Below are positions 34,205 through 42,095 of a DNA stretch of 64,000 nucleotides, in pieces. The stretch spans positions 62,001-126,000 of the forward strand of contig NZ_JBGFFE010000002.1 in the NCBI RefSeq assembly GCF_041224415.1, in the 5' to 3' direction. This DNA comes from Clostridium_B lapidicellarium (GTDB lineage Bacteria; Bacillota; Clostridia; Clostridiales; Clostridiaceae). A model generated the notes under the pieces. That model saw only the letters and a list, made by a program, of their open reading frames with translations, was not told the DNA's origin and made no database searches. The translations under genes and the position numbers were made by a program. The first letter of the stretch is position 1. Each line of letters opens with the position of its first letter.

Positions 34205-35088
34205 AGTTTTTTACCACCTTTATTCTTTACGTCCTCTTCAATATCCCTGTGGTCTATGTTCACTTTATGTCCATTAGCTTTCAATCTGTCGTAAATGGCA
34301 TTGGCAATAGTTACAGATCTATGTCTGCCTCCAGTACATCCTATCGATATAATGAGCTGCCTCTTGCCCTCTTTCAAATAATTTGGAATTAAAAACTCCA
34401 GCATGTCTTCCAGCTTATCTATAAATATAGCAGTTTCCTTAAAATCCATTATATAATCCACTACAGGTTTGTCTTTTCCAGAATATTTTTTAAGAGATGG
34501 GATATAAAATGGGTTCGGCAAAAACCTCACATCAAACACTAAATCTGAATCCACCGGTATACCATATTTAAATCCAAAGGAAAGCACGGTTATCATCAAT
34601 TGGGTTTCTATTTGTCCTTCTTCCGAATATATTTCTGTTATTTTTTCCCTTAATTCTCTGGTTGCAAGATTTGAAGTATCTATTATATTATCTGCCCTTT
34701 CCTTTATGTCTCTAAGCCTGTTTCTCTCCATAAGTATTCCCTTTAAAATCCTTCCATTAGGGGACAGAGGATGTTTCCTCCTGGATTCTTTAAATCTCTT
34801 AACAAGCACCTCGTCTGAAGCATCTAAAAACAATATTTCATATTTATATCCTTCTTTTTTTATATAATTCAAGCTCTCAAATATATCGTCAAAAAATTGC
34901 CCTCCTCTTATATCTATTACCAGAGCTATTTTATCTATTTTACCGTCAGTCTGATAACAGGCCTCTGCAAATTTAGGTATAAGGGTAGGAGGAAGATTGT
35001 CTACGCAAAAAAATCCTAAATCTTCCAAGCTTCTTATAGCCTGAGTTTTCCCGGCCCCGGATAATCCTGTCACTATAACAAATCTCAT
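34201..35088 (-). CDS. rapZ: RapZ-family nucleotide-binding protein
   Basis: The 295-aa protein has Walker A VTGLSGAGKTQ at the N-terminus, and a C-terminal domain with LIISIGCTGGRHRSV. In E. coli RapZ controls GlmZ sRNA; in firmicutes the role is not defined, and the family may sense a cell-wall precursor. I chose ATG at 35088, preceded by GGAGG, over an in-frame ATG 42 bases upstream. Confidence 0.95.
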   Translation of the reverse strand: MRFVIVTGLSGAGKTQAIRSLEDLGFFCVDNLPPTLIPKFAEACYQTDGKIDKIALVIDIRGGQFFDDIFESLNYIKKEGYKYEILFLDASDEVLVKRFKESRRKHPLSPNGRILKGILMERNRLRDIKERADNIIDTSNLATRELREKITEIYSEEGQIETQLMITVLSFGFKYGIPVDSDLVFDVRFLPNPFYIPSLKKYSGKDKPVVDYIMDFKETAIFIDKLEDMLEFLIPNYLKEGKRQLIISIGCTGGRHRSVTIANAIYDRLKANGHKVNIDHRDIEEDVKNKGGKKL

Positions 35089-35243
35089 GGCCACATTCCT
35101 CCACCAATACATATTTAGATTCTCATTCAAATTTGCTTTTTTTAATTATAGCACAATGAATTGTAAGAATAAATATAGCTTAAAATGGAGAATCAAGTGC
35201 AGCACAAGCACCAATTCCCCACTTATCCGGCAAATTTGATATT

Positions 35244-36167
35244 TTAATCTTCTCCTATGATTCTAACTTCAGTATAGAGATCCACATTGAATTTTGCCTT
35301 TACCCTGCACTGTACAATCTCTATTAAATTCAAAATATCGCTGGCAGTGGCATTTCCCCTGTTTATTATAAATCCTGAATGTTTCTCTGAAACCTGGGCG
35401 TCTCCAACACTCTCACCCTTCAATCCGCTGTCTTCTATCAGCTTAGCTGCAAAATGACCTTCCGGTCTTTTAAAAGTACTGCCTGCAGAAGCATATTCCA
35501 GGGGCTGCTTTTCTCTTCTTCTCCTATTTAAATCATCTATACGTTTTTTTATTCTATCATATTCTCCTTTTTCGAGATTAAAAGTCACTTCCAGGACAGT
35601 ATATCCATACATCATTATGGAACTCATCCTGTATCCCAATTTCAATTTCTCTCTGTCGAGGATCCTTATCCTCCCGAATTTATCTACAACCTTTGCACTT
35701 TCCACCACATTGGAGATTTCACCGTTATACGCACCTGCATTCATGGTAACTGCTCCCCCTACACTTCCGGGAATTCCACAGGCAAACTCAATTCCGGTCA
35801 AACTGTTCTGCAAGGCGGCGGTAGAAACATCTTTCAAAGATGCCCCGCTTCCTGCAGTAATTTTATTTCCCTCGACAATGATATGGTTCAATTTTATGAG
35901 CTTGATTATCATGCCCCTTATGCCGCCGTCTTTTACAAGCAAATTGGATCCGTTTCCCATTATATAAAAGGGTATGTTATTTTTTCTACAAAACTTTATT
36001 ACATCTACTACCTGTTGAAAATCTTTGGGGGTAAGGAGTATATCTGCAGGACCCCCTACCTTAAAAGAAGTGTGATACTTCATGGGTTCATCTATCTTTA
36101 TATCTTCTCTATTCAATATTTCTCTTAGATTTATAGCAAAATTTTTAAATTTGTTCAATTTATTCAT
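35244..36167 (-). CDS. murB: UDP-N-acetylenolpyruvoylglucosamine reductase
   Basis: The 307-aa FAD enzyme reduces enolpyruvyl-UDP-GlcNAc to UDP-MurNAc. FAD-binding motifs are YHTSFKVGGPAD and MGNGSNLLV; the catalytic segments are IPGSVGGAVTMNAGAYNGE, YASAGSTFKRPEG with the proton-donor serine, and EKHSGFIINRG. The short insertion pattern fits type II MurB of gram-positives. It is followed by rapZ, 113 bp downstream. Confidence 0.97.
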   Translation of the reverse strand: MNKLNKFKNFAINLREILNREDIKIDEPMKYHTSFKVGGPADILLTPKDFQQVVDVIKFCRKNNIPFYIMGNGSNLLVKDGGIRGMIIKLIKLNHIIVEGNKITAGSGASLKDVSTAALQNSLTGIEFACGIPGSVGGAVTMNAGAYNGEISNVVESAKVVDKFGRIRILDREKLKLGYRMSSIMMYGYTVLEVTFNLEKGEYDRIKKRIDDLNRRRREKQPLEYASAGSTFKRPEGHFAAKLIEDSGLKGESVGDAQVSEKHSGFIINRGNATASDILNLIEIVQCRVKAKFNVDLYTEVRIIGED

Positions 36168-36248
36168 TGTAAGTTTCTCCTTGAAAATTAAAATTAAGTG
36201 TTATAATTAGTATAATGTATGTATACTACTTAATCAAGAATATACATT

Positions 36249-38120
36249 TCAATTCTTACCATCCATTTTGAAATAAGAAATGATGTTTTTTGCCGTACGC
36301 CTGTCTATGGAAGGCGTAGCCGTCAATTCTTCCAGATTTGCCTTTTTTATATTGTCTATGCTTCCAAATTTCATCAACAATGCCCTTCTTCTCGTTTTTC
36401 CCACATTGGGTATGTCCTCAAGTACTGAATGAAATGCCCTTTTATTTCTAAGGCTCCTGTGATAGGATATAGCAAATCTATGAACTTCATCTTGTATTCT
36501 GGCAATAAGCTTAATTACATTAGAACTGCAGTTTATGGTCAAATCCCGGTTGTCATATATAAGTCCCCTTGTCCTATGGTGGTTATCTTTAACCATTCCA
36601 CATACAGGTATATCTACATTCAGGCCCTTCAAAACCTGCAACGCGGCATTTACCTGCCCTTTACCTCCGTCCATGAGAATTAGATCCGGAAAAATACAAA
36701 ACTTTCCAGCACTTAACTTGAGGTTTTTTTCCTTTATCCTCTCTATTTCATCAAGTCCATGTTGAAATCTTCTTTTGATTATCTCCCTCATGCTGTCATA
36801 GTCATTGGCTCCCACTACAGTATTTATTCTAAATCTTCTGTAATCGCTGTTCTTGGGTCTTCCATCTTCAAAAACTACCATGGAACCTACCGAATCCACC
36901 CCTTGGATGTTGGATATATCATAAGCCTCTATCCTGTGCGGGATATCATCAAGTTCCAATATCTGAGAAAGTTCTTCAAGTGATGTATTGTAAAGTTTTT
37001 TATCCTGAATAAACTTCAATTTAAAATTCTTAAGTGTGGTCTCGGCATTTTCCTCGACCAAATCCAGAGTTTCTCTTTTTTCACCCCTAAACGGTACTTT
37101 TATATAGACCCTGGAGCCCTTTTTCATGCTGAGCCAGTCCTCCAGAAGGTGGATATCATCCACTTCAGGAACATATATGGTTTTACCTATATAAGCTGTG
37201 CCTCCGTAAAATTCCTTTATAAAATTTGATATTACCTCACTTTTAGGTAAATCCACCGTGTTTTCGACAATAAAATGTTCCCTGCCGATTATTTTACCGG
37301 TTCTCAAAAAGAATATCTGCACACAGCTGTCCTTCCCATCCGAATATACATTTATAAAGTCCTCATTCTCAAATCCCACAGTAGTTATTTTCTGTTTTTC
37401 AATAACTTTTTCCACTGCAAATATTTTATCTCTCAATTCCGCTGCCTTTTCAAATTCCAGATTCTCCGATGCAGCATTCATATCTTCCTTTAATTTTTTA
37501 ATTATACTCTTATCTTTCCCGGACAAAAAATCTACTATACCCTTCACTATCTTTCCATACTCCTCCCTGGTAATATGACCTCCGCAGGGAGCTTTGCAAA
37601 GCCCTATATAATAGTTCAGGCATGGTCTTACCATTTTGCCATTTTTCTTTATGGAAAGCCTGCAGGTTCTTATAGGAAATATCTTCTTTATAACCTCCAT
37701 GGTCTCATATACGGAAGAGGGACTGGTATAGGGGCCAAAATACTTTGCTCCATCTCTGGATACGGTTCTTGCATAAATTATCCTGGGAAAGTCCTCATTC
37801 ACAGTTATCTTCAAAAATGGATATCTTTTATCATCTTTCAACAATATATTGTAATGCGGCCTATATTTCTTAATCAGATTACATTCCAAAATAAGAGCTT
37901 CCATCTCCGAATCCGTCACAATATATTCAAATTCCGAAATATGTCTGACCATGGCCTTTACTTTTTCAGAATGATTCCTCGAATTTTGGAAATACTGCCT
38001 TACCCTGTTTTTCAAAACCTTTGCCTTTCCAACATATATGATTTCTCCCAGGGAATTTTTCATTAAATAAACTCCAGGTTTGTCTGGTAACACTTTTAAC
38101 TGATATTGAAAATCGAACAC
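36249..38120 (-). CDS. uvrC: Excinuclease ABC subunit C
   Basis: A protein of about 623 aa. The GIY-YIG domain begins QLKVLPDKPGVYLMKN with IIYVGKAKVLKNRV; the UVR motif is ENLEFEKAAELRDKI near 220; the RNase H-like nuclease has EAYDISNIQGVDSVGSMVVF; a helix-hairpin-helix pair ends the protein (IPNVGKTRRRALLMKFGS). It incises both sides of a lesion in nucleotide excision repair. GTG at 38120 behind AGGAG is the best start and gives the family N-terminus; an upstream ATG would overlap the next gene. Confidence 0.96.
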   Translation of the reverse strand: MFDFQYQLKVLPDKPGVYLMKNSLGEIIYVGKAKVLKNRVRQYFQNSRNHSEKVKAMVRHISEFEYIVTDSEMEALILECNLIKKYRPHYNILLKDDKRYPFLKITVNEDFPRIIYARTVSRDGAKYFGPYTSPSSVYETMEVIKKIFPIRTCRLSIKKNGKMVRPCLNYYIGLCKAPCGGHITREEYGKIVKGIVDFLSGKDKSIIKKLKEDMNAASENLEFEKAAELRDKIFAVEKVIEKQKITTVGFENEDFINVYSDGKDSCVQIFFLRTGKIIGREHFIVENTVDLPKSEVISNFIKEFYGGTAYIGKTIYVPEVDDIHLLEDWLSMKKGSRVYIKVPFRGEKRETLDLVEENAETTLKNFKLKFIQDKKLYNTSLEELSQILELDDIPHRIEAYDISNIQGVDSVGSMVVFEDGRPKNSDYRRFRINTVVGANDYDSMREIIKRRFQHGLDEIERIKEKNLKLSAGKFCIFPDLILMDGGKGQVNAALQVLKGLNVDIPVCGMVKDNHHRTRGLIYDNRDLTINCSSNVIKLIARIQDEVHRFAISYHRSLRNKRAFHSVLEDIPNVGKTRRRALLMKFGSIDNIKKANLEELTATPSIDRRTAKNIISYFKMDGKN

Positions 38121-38136
38121 TAAATCACTCCTAAAA

Positions 38137-38745
38137 CTATTTGCAAAATATAACTGGAAGTCTATATATTGTAAATAAAATTCCACATATCATCAACATT
38201 TCTTCTATTACAGAGCCGACTTTAGAATTAGTCCTATAGGTGAGAGGAAATCTGAATTTCTTATTTTCAAAGGGATAAAAAAGAGGCACTCCCATATTTG
38301 TAAACATATCACAGAACAGATGCATGCCATAACCTATCATAAAATAATAAACCAGATAATGGATATCATACATATTTCCAAGATAGCCTATGATAAAGGA
38401 GAACATTATCATTCCTGAAAAACTGTGAGTTAAACCATTTCTATGGGAAGATACTGCTATTATAATGAAGGATATCCCGATAGCTTTCATTATGGGAGCA
38501 TCCGTATACAGATAATCATACCATAAAAATATCAGACCGATACACCCATATAGCACAACTTTTGTAAGTTTATTCTTAAAAGGAAGAATGTACTTGTTTA
38601 TCATGCTTTTGGGATGATCAACGTCCGGCAATATGGAGGCGAATACCACCAGGAAAAGTCCCAGGAAATTAAATTTGCCGGGAATTATGTTGTAAATTGA
38701 TAAATAAGTAACCAGTCCCATTCCTATATGAGTTTTACCCTTCAT
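38137..38745 (-). CDS. YdjM/DUF457-type membrane protein
   Basis: The 202-aa protein begins MKGKTHIGMGLVTYLS and has several hydrophobic segments with metal-ligand-like residues (LPDVDHPKSMINKY; SSHRNGLTHSFSG; GYGMHLFCDMFTNMG). This is the DUF457/YdjM family of membrane-bound metal-dependent hydrolases. Activity is not established. It is immediately upstream of uvrC, with 16 bp between them; co-transcription with a DNA repair gene is notable because E. coli ydjM is LexA-regulated. Confidence 0.85.
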   Translation of the reverse strand: MKGKTHIGMGLVTYLSIYNIIPGKFNFLGLFLVVFASILPDVDHPKSMINKYILPFKNKLTKVVLYGCIGLIFLWYDYLYTDAPIMKAIGISFIIIAVSSHRNGLTHSFSGMIMFSFIIGYLGNMYDIHYLVYYFMIGYGMHLFCDMFTNMGVPLFYPFENKKFRFPLTYRTNSKVGSVIEEMLMICGILFTIYRLPVIFCK

Positions 38746-38897
38746 TTTTTTCCCTCTTAGCTGTCATAATATTAGACAATTTTTGTGTTTTTAATTCCAA
38801 TAACCCCTTTGTTGACTACATTATAACATTAAATTTAGGGTAATTTCATATTTTACAGCAAAATTTCCCGGTAAAATTATGCAATTGACAATTTATG

Positions 38898-40325
38898 CTA
38901 TTTCCTGAGCGCCACCCTTATAACCTCTGAAGCTATGGAAGCAGCCAGCTTTCCTCCCTGTCCTCCATTTTCCACAATTACCGCTACAGCTACCTGTGGA
39001 TCCTCGTAGGGAGCAAAACCTATAAACCAGGAATGAGGCGGTGAATATTTTCCCATGGACTCATTATCTGCCGTCCCCGTTTTCCCGGCTACATCCAATC
39101 CTTCAACAGAAGCATTGACTCCTGTTCCGGATTCCACAACGGACTTCATGAGTCCCTGCATAACCTCCGACGTATTTACAGAAATCAGCTGCCCCACTTG
39201 CTCTGGCTGTACGCTCCTTACTTCCTGACCCGAACTCGTAAGTACATCGCTCACCAGATGAGGTTTCATAAGGATCCCTCCATTGGCTATGGTACTCGTA
39301 ATTACGGCCATCTGAAGCGGACTTGCCAGGTCGCTGCTCTGTCCTATGGCACTTTGCGCTATACTGCCCTTTTCATAGGGCTTGAGATATGGAAATTTAC
39401 TGGCTTCTACCGGTATTCCGTCCGTCGGGATTTCTCTGTTGAAAAACAGCTTTTCCGCTGTCTGTTTTAATTTGTCATTTCCAAGGTCAATCCCCAGTCC
39501 GCCAAAATATACATTGCTCGAATGGGTATAGGCACTTTTAAAATCAATAGTTCCCAGAACCTCGCCTCCAAAATTATGGAGGGTATACCCTCCTCCAAGT
39601 GGAAGTTCGCCCGTATCCTGAATGGTTCTATTTTGAACGCCCGGTATATTCTCCAGGGCACTTATCGCAGTTACAGTCTTAAAAGTGGAGCCTGGAGGAT
39701 ACAGACCTGCAGTGGCCCTGTTTAAAAGCGGCCTGTTACTGTCTTCATTCAGCTGTTTCCAGTCATTCTGCAGATTATTCGGGTCAAAGGAAGGTTTGGA
39801 AACCATGGCTATCACTTCTCCGGTCTTGGGATTCAATACCACAACAGCACCTTTGTTGTCGCCCAGGAGATTATAGGCAGCCTGCTGCGTATCGAGATCC
39901 AGAGTGGTTTTCAAGCTGTATCCAACCTTCTTCTGAGACTTTCCCTTGTTTAATATGAGACTCTTTATACTATCCTGAACATTTGAGGACATAAGTTCCT
40001 CATCGTATTTCCTCTCAAGGCCCGTAATGCCGTACTTGATATCCACATATCCCAAAACGTGGGCAAACATGGATCCGCCGGTATACTCCCTTTTTTGAGT
40101 TTCCTGATTTATGGGTTCACTTTTGGTGAGAGCATTTCCATTTCTATCGTATATAGTTCCCCTGAGAACTTCATTTCTTTTTATCCAAAGTCTCCTATTG
40201 TAGGGACTGTTCAATATTTGAGGACCTGTTATGATCTCAAAATAAGTCATATAGGAGATAAGAGCTACAAAACATATTAAAAAAACCATCATCACTTTTT
40301 TTATATTGTTCAATATGTTATTCAT
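38898..40325 (-). CDS. Penicillin-binding protein 2 / transpeptidase
   Basis: A 475-aa class B PBP with an N-terminal membrane anchor (about 11-30) and the motifs of the transpeptidase fold: PPGSTFKTV for SxxK, SSNVYF for SxN, and KTGTADNES for KTG. It cross-links peptidoglycan outside the membrane. It is shorter than FtsI and lacks PASTA domains. Its gene lies five bases downstream of an ftsW/rodA gene, so it probably forms a SEDS-PBP synthase pair. Confidence 0.93.
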   Translation of the reverse strand: MNNILNNIKKVMMVFLICFVALISYMTYFEIITGPQILNSPYNRRLWIKRNEVLRGTIYDRNGNALTKSEPINQETQKREYTGGSMFAHVLGYVDIKYGITGLERKYDEELMSSNVQDSIKSLILNKGKSQKKVGYSLKTTLDLDTQQAAYNLLGDNKGAVVVLNPKTGEVIAMVSKPSFDPNNLQNDWKQLNEDSNRPLLNRATAGLYPPGSTFKTVTAISALENIPGVQNRTIQDTGELPLGGGYTLHNFGGEVLGTIDFKSAYTHSSNVYFGGLGIDLGNDKLKQTAEKLFFNREIPTDGIPVEASKFPYLKPYEKGSIAQSAIGQSSDLASPLQMAVITSTIANGGILMKPHLVSDVLTSSGQEVRSVQPEQVGQLISVNTSEVMQGLMKSVVESGTGVNASVEGLDVAGKTGTADNESMGKYSPPHSWFIGFAPYEDPQVAVAVIVENGGQGGKLAASIASEVIRVALRK

Positions 40326-40329
40326 ACTG

Positions 40330-41544
40330 CTACCTACCTTCTTCTGATATTTTCTGAATTATACCCAGCGAAAAGAACGTTATTAACATGGAGCTCCCGC
40401 CCCTGCTCACAAGAGGCAGCGTTATGCCCGTAAGTGGAATTGCATTCATGACACCACCAACTATAACCAGCACCTGTGATGCAATCATGGCACTGTATCC
40501 TACAGCCAGCAGTCTTGAAAATTCGTCATTTCCGTATACGGCAGCTCTCATGCACCTGTAGAACAGCAGAAAATATAATATTATTATTGCAAATCCCATC
40601 AATATGCCAAGTTCCTCGCAAAGAACCGCAAAAATAAAATCCGTAGTATTTATGGGCACATATTCTGGGTGTCCAAGTCCAAGTCCCGATCCTGTAAGCC
40701 CTCCGGATGCTATGGAAAACATGGATTGGACAATTTGATAACTCTGGTTGTTTGCATAGGGCCACGGGTTTTTCCATATCATAACTCTCGTTCTGACGTG
40801 ACCGAACAGATTATAACTCATCATGCCCCCGGCGGCAAACAGCAGAAAACAGACTATTACATATTTGAATTTTGAAGTAGCTATGTAAAGCATGGTTACA
40901 GCTATACCAAAAAATATGAGGGCGGAACCAAGATCTTTTTGGGTAACCATAAACCCAAGAGATATCATCACCACCACTATAGGCATTATAAGATCCTTAA
41001 AATTTTTATAATCTTTCAAATCAGCTGCCAGATATGCCACCAGAAACAATTTTCCGAATTCAGAAGGTTGGAACTGAAATCCACCCATATCCACCCAGTT
41101 TTTAGATCCGTTTACTTCGGTCCCAATAAAAGTACCCATTCCCATAAATATAAGCGTGAACAATAGATATATGTATTTATATTTGCTGAACCTGCTGGTA
41201 TCAGGCATCAAAACTACAATGAGTATAAATCCAGTAACTCCTACTGCAAACCAGATTATCTGCTTGATTGCAATTGTCATATTTATTCTGTACAACATTA
41301 CCATTCCTATAACTGCCAGTATACTGGAAAAAATAAATATGTATTTATCTCCGTCAGAAAAAAATTTTCTTATTACAAAATAAGAATATCCTATCAACAT
41401 GCATATTACCAGCGCCATTATCATAGCCCCTTTGTCAAAGGGCTGCTTTATTACTGCCAAATTAAAAAAGCATACAAAACATAAAAGGTATGTATATTTT
41501 AATAATTTTTTTTCATCCTTACTAGAGTCCAATACTTTCACCAC
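40330..41544 (-). CDS. FtsW/RodA/SpoVE SEDS glycosyltransferase
   Basis: A 404-aa multi-pass membrane protein with the SEDS signature GSKNWVDMGGFQFQPSEFGK and the C-terminal block ALPLVSRGGSS-like GITLPLVSRGGSSML. It polymerises glycan strands from lipid II. The pairing with a class B PBP and an FHA gene is the usual clostridial cluster. Whether it is used in division, elongation or sporulation cannot be told from sequence alone. Confidence 0.93.
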   Translation of the reverse strand: MVKVLDSSKDEKKLLKYTYLLCFVCFFNLAVIKQPFDKGAMIMALVICMLIGYSYFVIRKFFSDGDKYIFIFSSILAVIGMVMLYRINMTIAIKQIIWFAVGVTGFILIVVLMPDTSRFSKYKYIYLLFTLIFMGMGTFIGTEVNGSKNWVDMGGFQFQPSEFGKLFLVAYLAADLKDYKNFKDLIMPIVVVMISLGFMVTQKDLGSALIFFGIAVTMLYIATSKFKYVIVCFLLFAAGGMMSYNLFGHVRTRVMIWKNPWPYANNQSYQIVQSMFSIASGGLTGSGLGLGHPEYVPINTTDFIFAVLCEELGILMGFAIIILYFLLFYRCMRAAVYGNDEFSRLLAVGYSAMIASQVLVIVGGVMNAIPLTGITLPLVSRGGSSMLITFFSLGIIQKISEEGR

Positions 41545-41582
41545 CCATTTATTTACAGTAATTTACAATACTCAAATCAAAA

Positions 41583-42023
41583 CTACCTTATAAATTTAAA
41601 AGAAGTATTCCCTATCCTGATTTCATCTCCGGAATTCAGATAATGCTTTCCCCTCAGTTTTTTCCCATTCAGAAGAGTCCCGTTGGTACTCTCCAAATCT
41701 TCCAATATACAATCCTTTCCATTTCTTATATAAATTCTGGCATGATGCCCAGATGCATAAGGATCCTCCAGTACAAGCTGATTGTCATTTTTTCTCCCAA
41801 CGGTTATTTCCCTTCTAACCGGAATCACCGCTCCTCTTCTGAGGTTTGAATTACTGCCCGGGTTCAAAACTTCAAGTCCAAACGACCTCCTATTTCCTTT
41901 CCTGGCCCGTCTGCTGCCTACTTTTATATCCTTATACATTATCCTGAGTGCCCAAAATATTATAATATAAACTATACCTATGATAACAATTTTAAAAATA
42001 ATACTCAATTTACTCAGATCCAT
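41583..42023 (-). CDS. Membrane-anchored FHA-domain protein
   Basis: The 146-aa protein has one N-terminal membrane segment (about 8-27), a basic linker, and a C-terminal FHA domain (REITVGRKNDNQLVLEDPYA, then SGHHARIYI and LESTNGTLLNG). FHA domains bind phosphothreonine, so it may link a Ser/Thr kinase to the SEDS-PBP pair downstream, from which it is 38 bp away. Confidence 0.9.
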   Translation of the reverse strand: MDLSKLSIIFKIVIIGIVYIIIFWALRIMYKDIKVGSRRARKGNRRSFGLEVLNPGSNSNLRRGAVIPVRREITVGRKNDNQLVLEDPYASGHHARIYIRNGKDCILEDLESTNGTLLNGKKLRGKHYLNSGDEIRIGNTSFKFIR

Positions 42024-42050
42024 TTAAAAGTATCCTCCTTAACACATAGA

Positions 42051-42087
42051 AAGACTAGCATTATAAGTGTGCACCTATGCTAGCCTT
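42051..42087 (-). terminator. Likely uvrA terminator
   Basis: CTAGCAT and ATGCTAG arms with flanking AAGG/CTTT pairing lie directly beyond the uvrA stop. The T-run is short. Confidence 0.5.
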
Positions 42088-42095
42088 TATATAAA

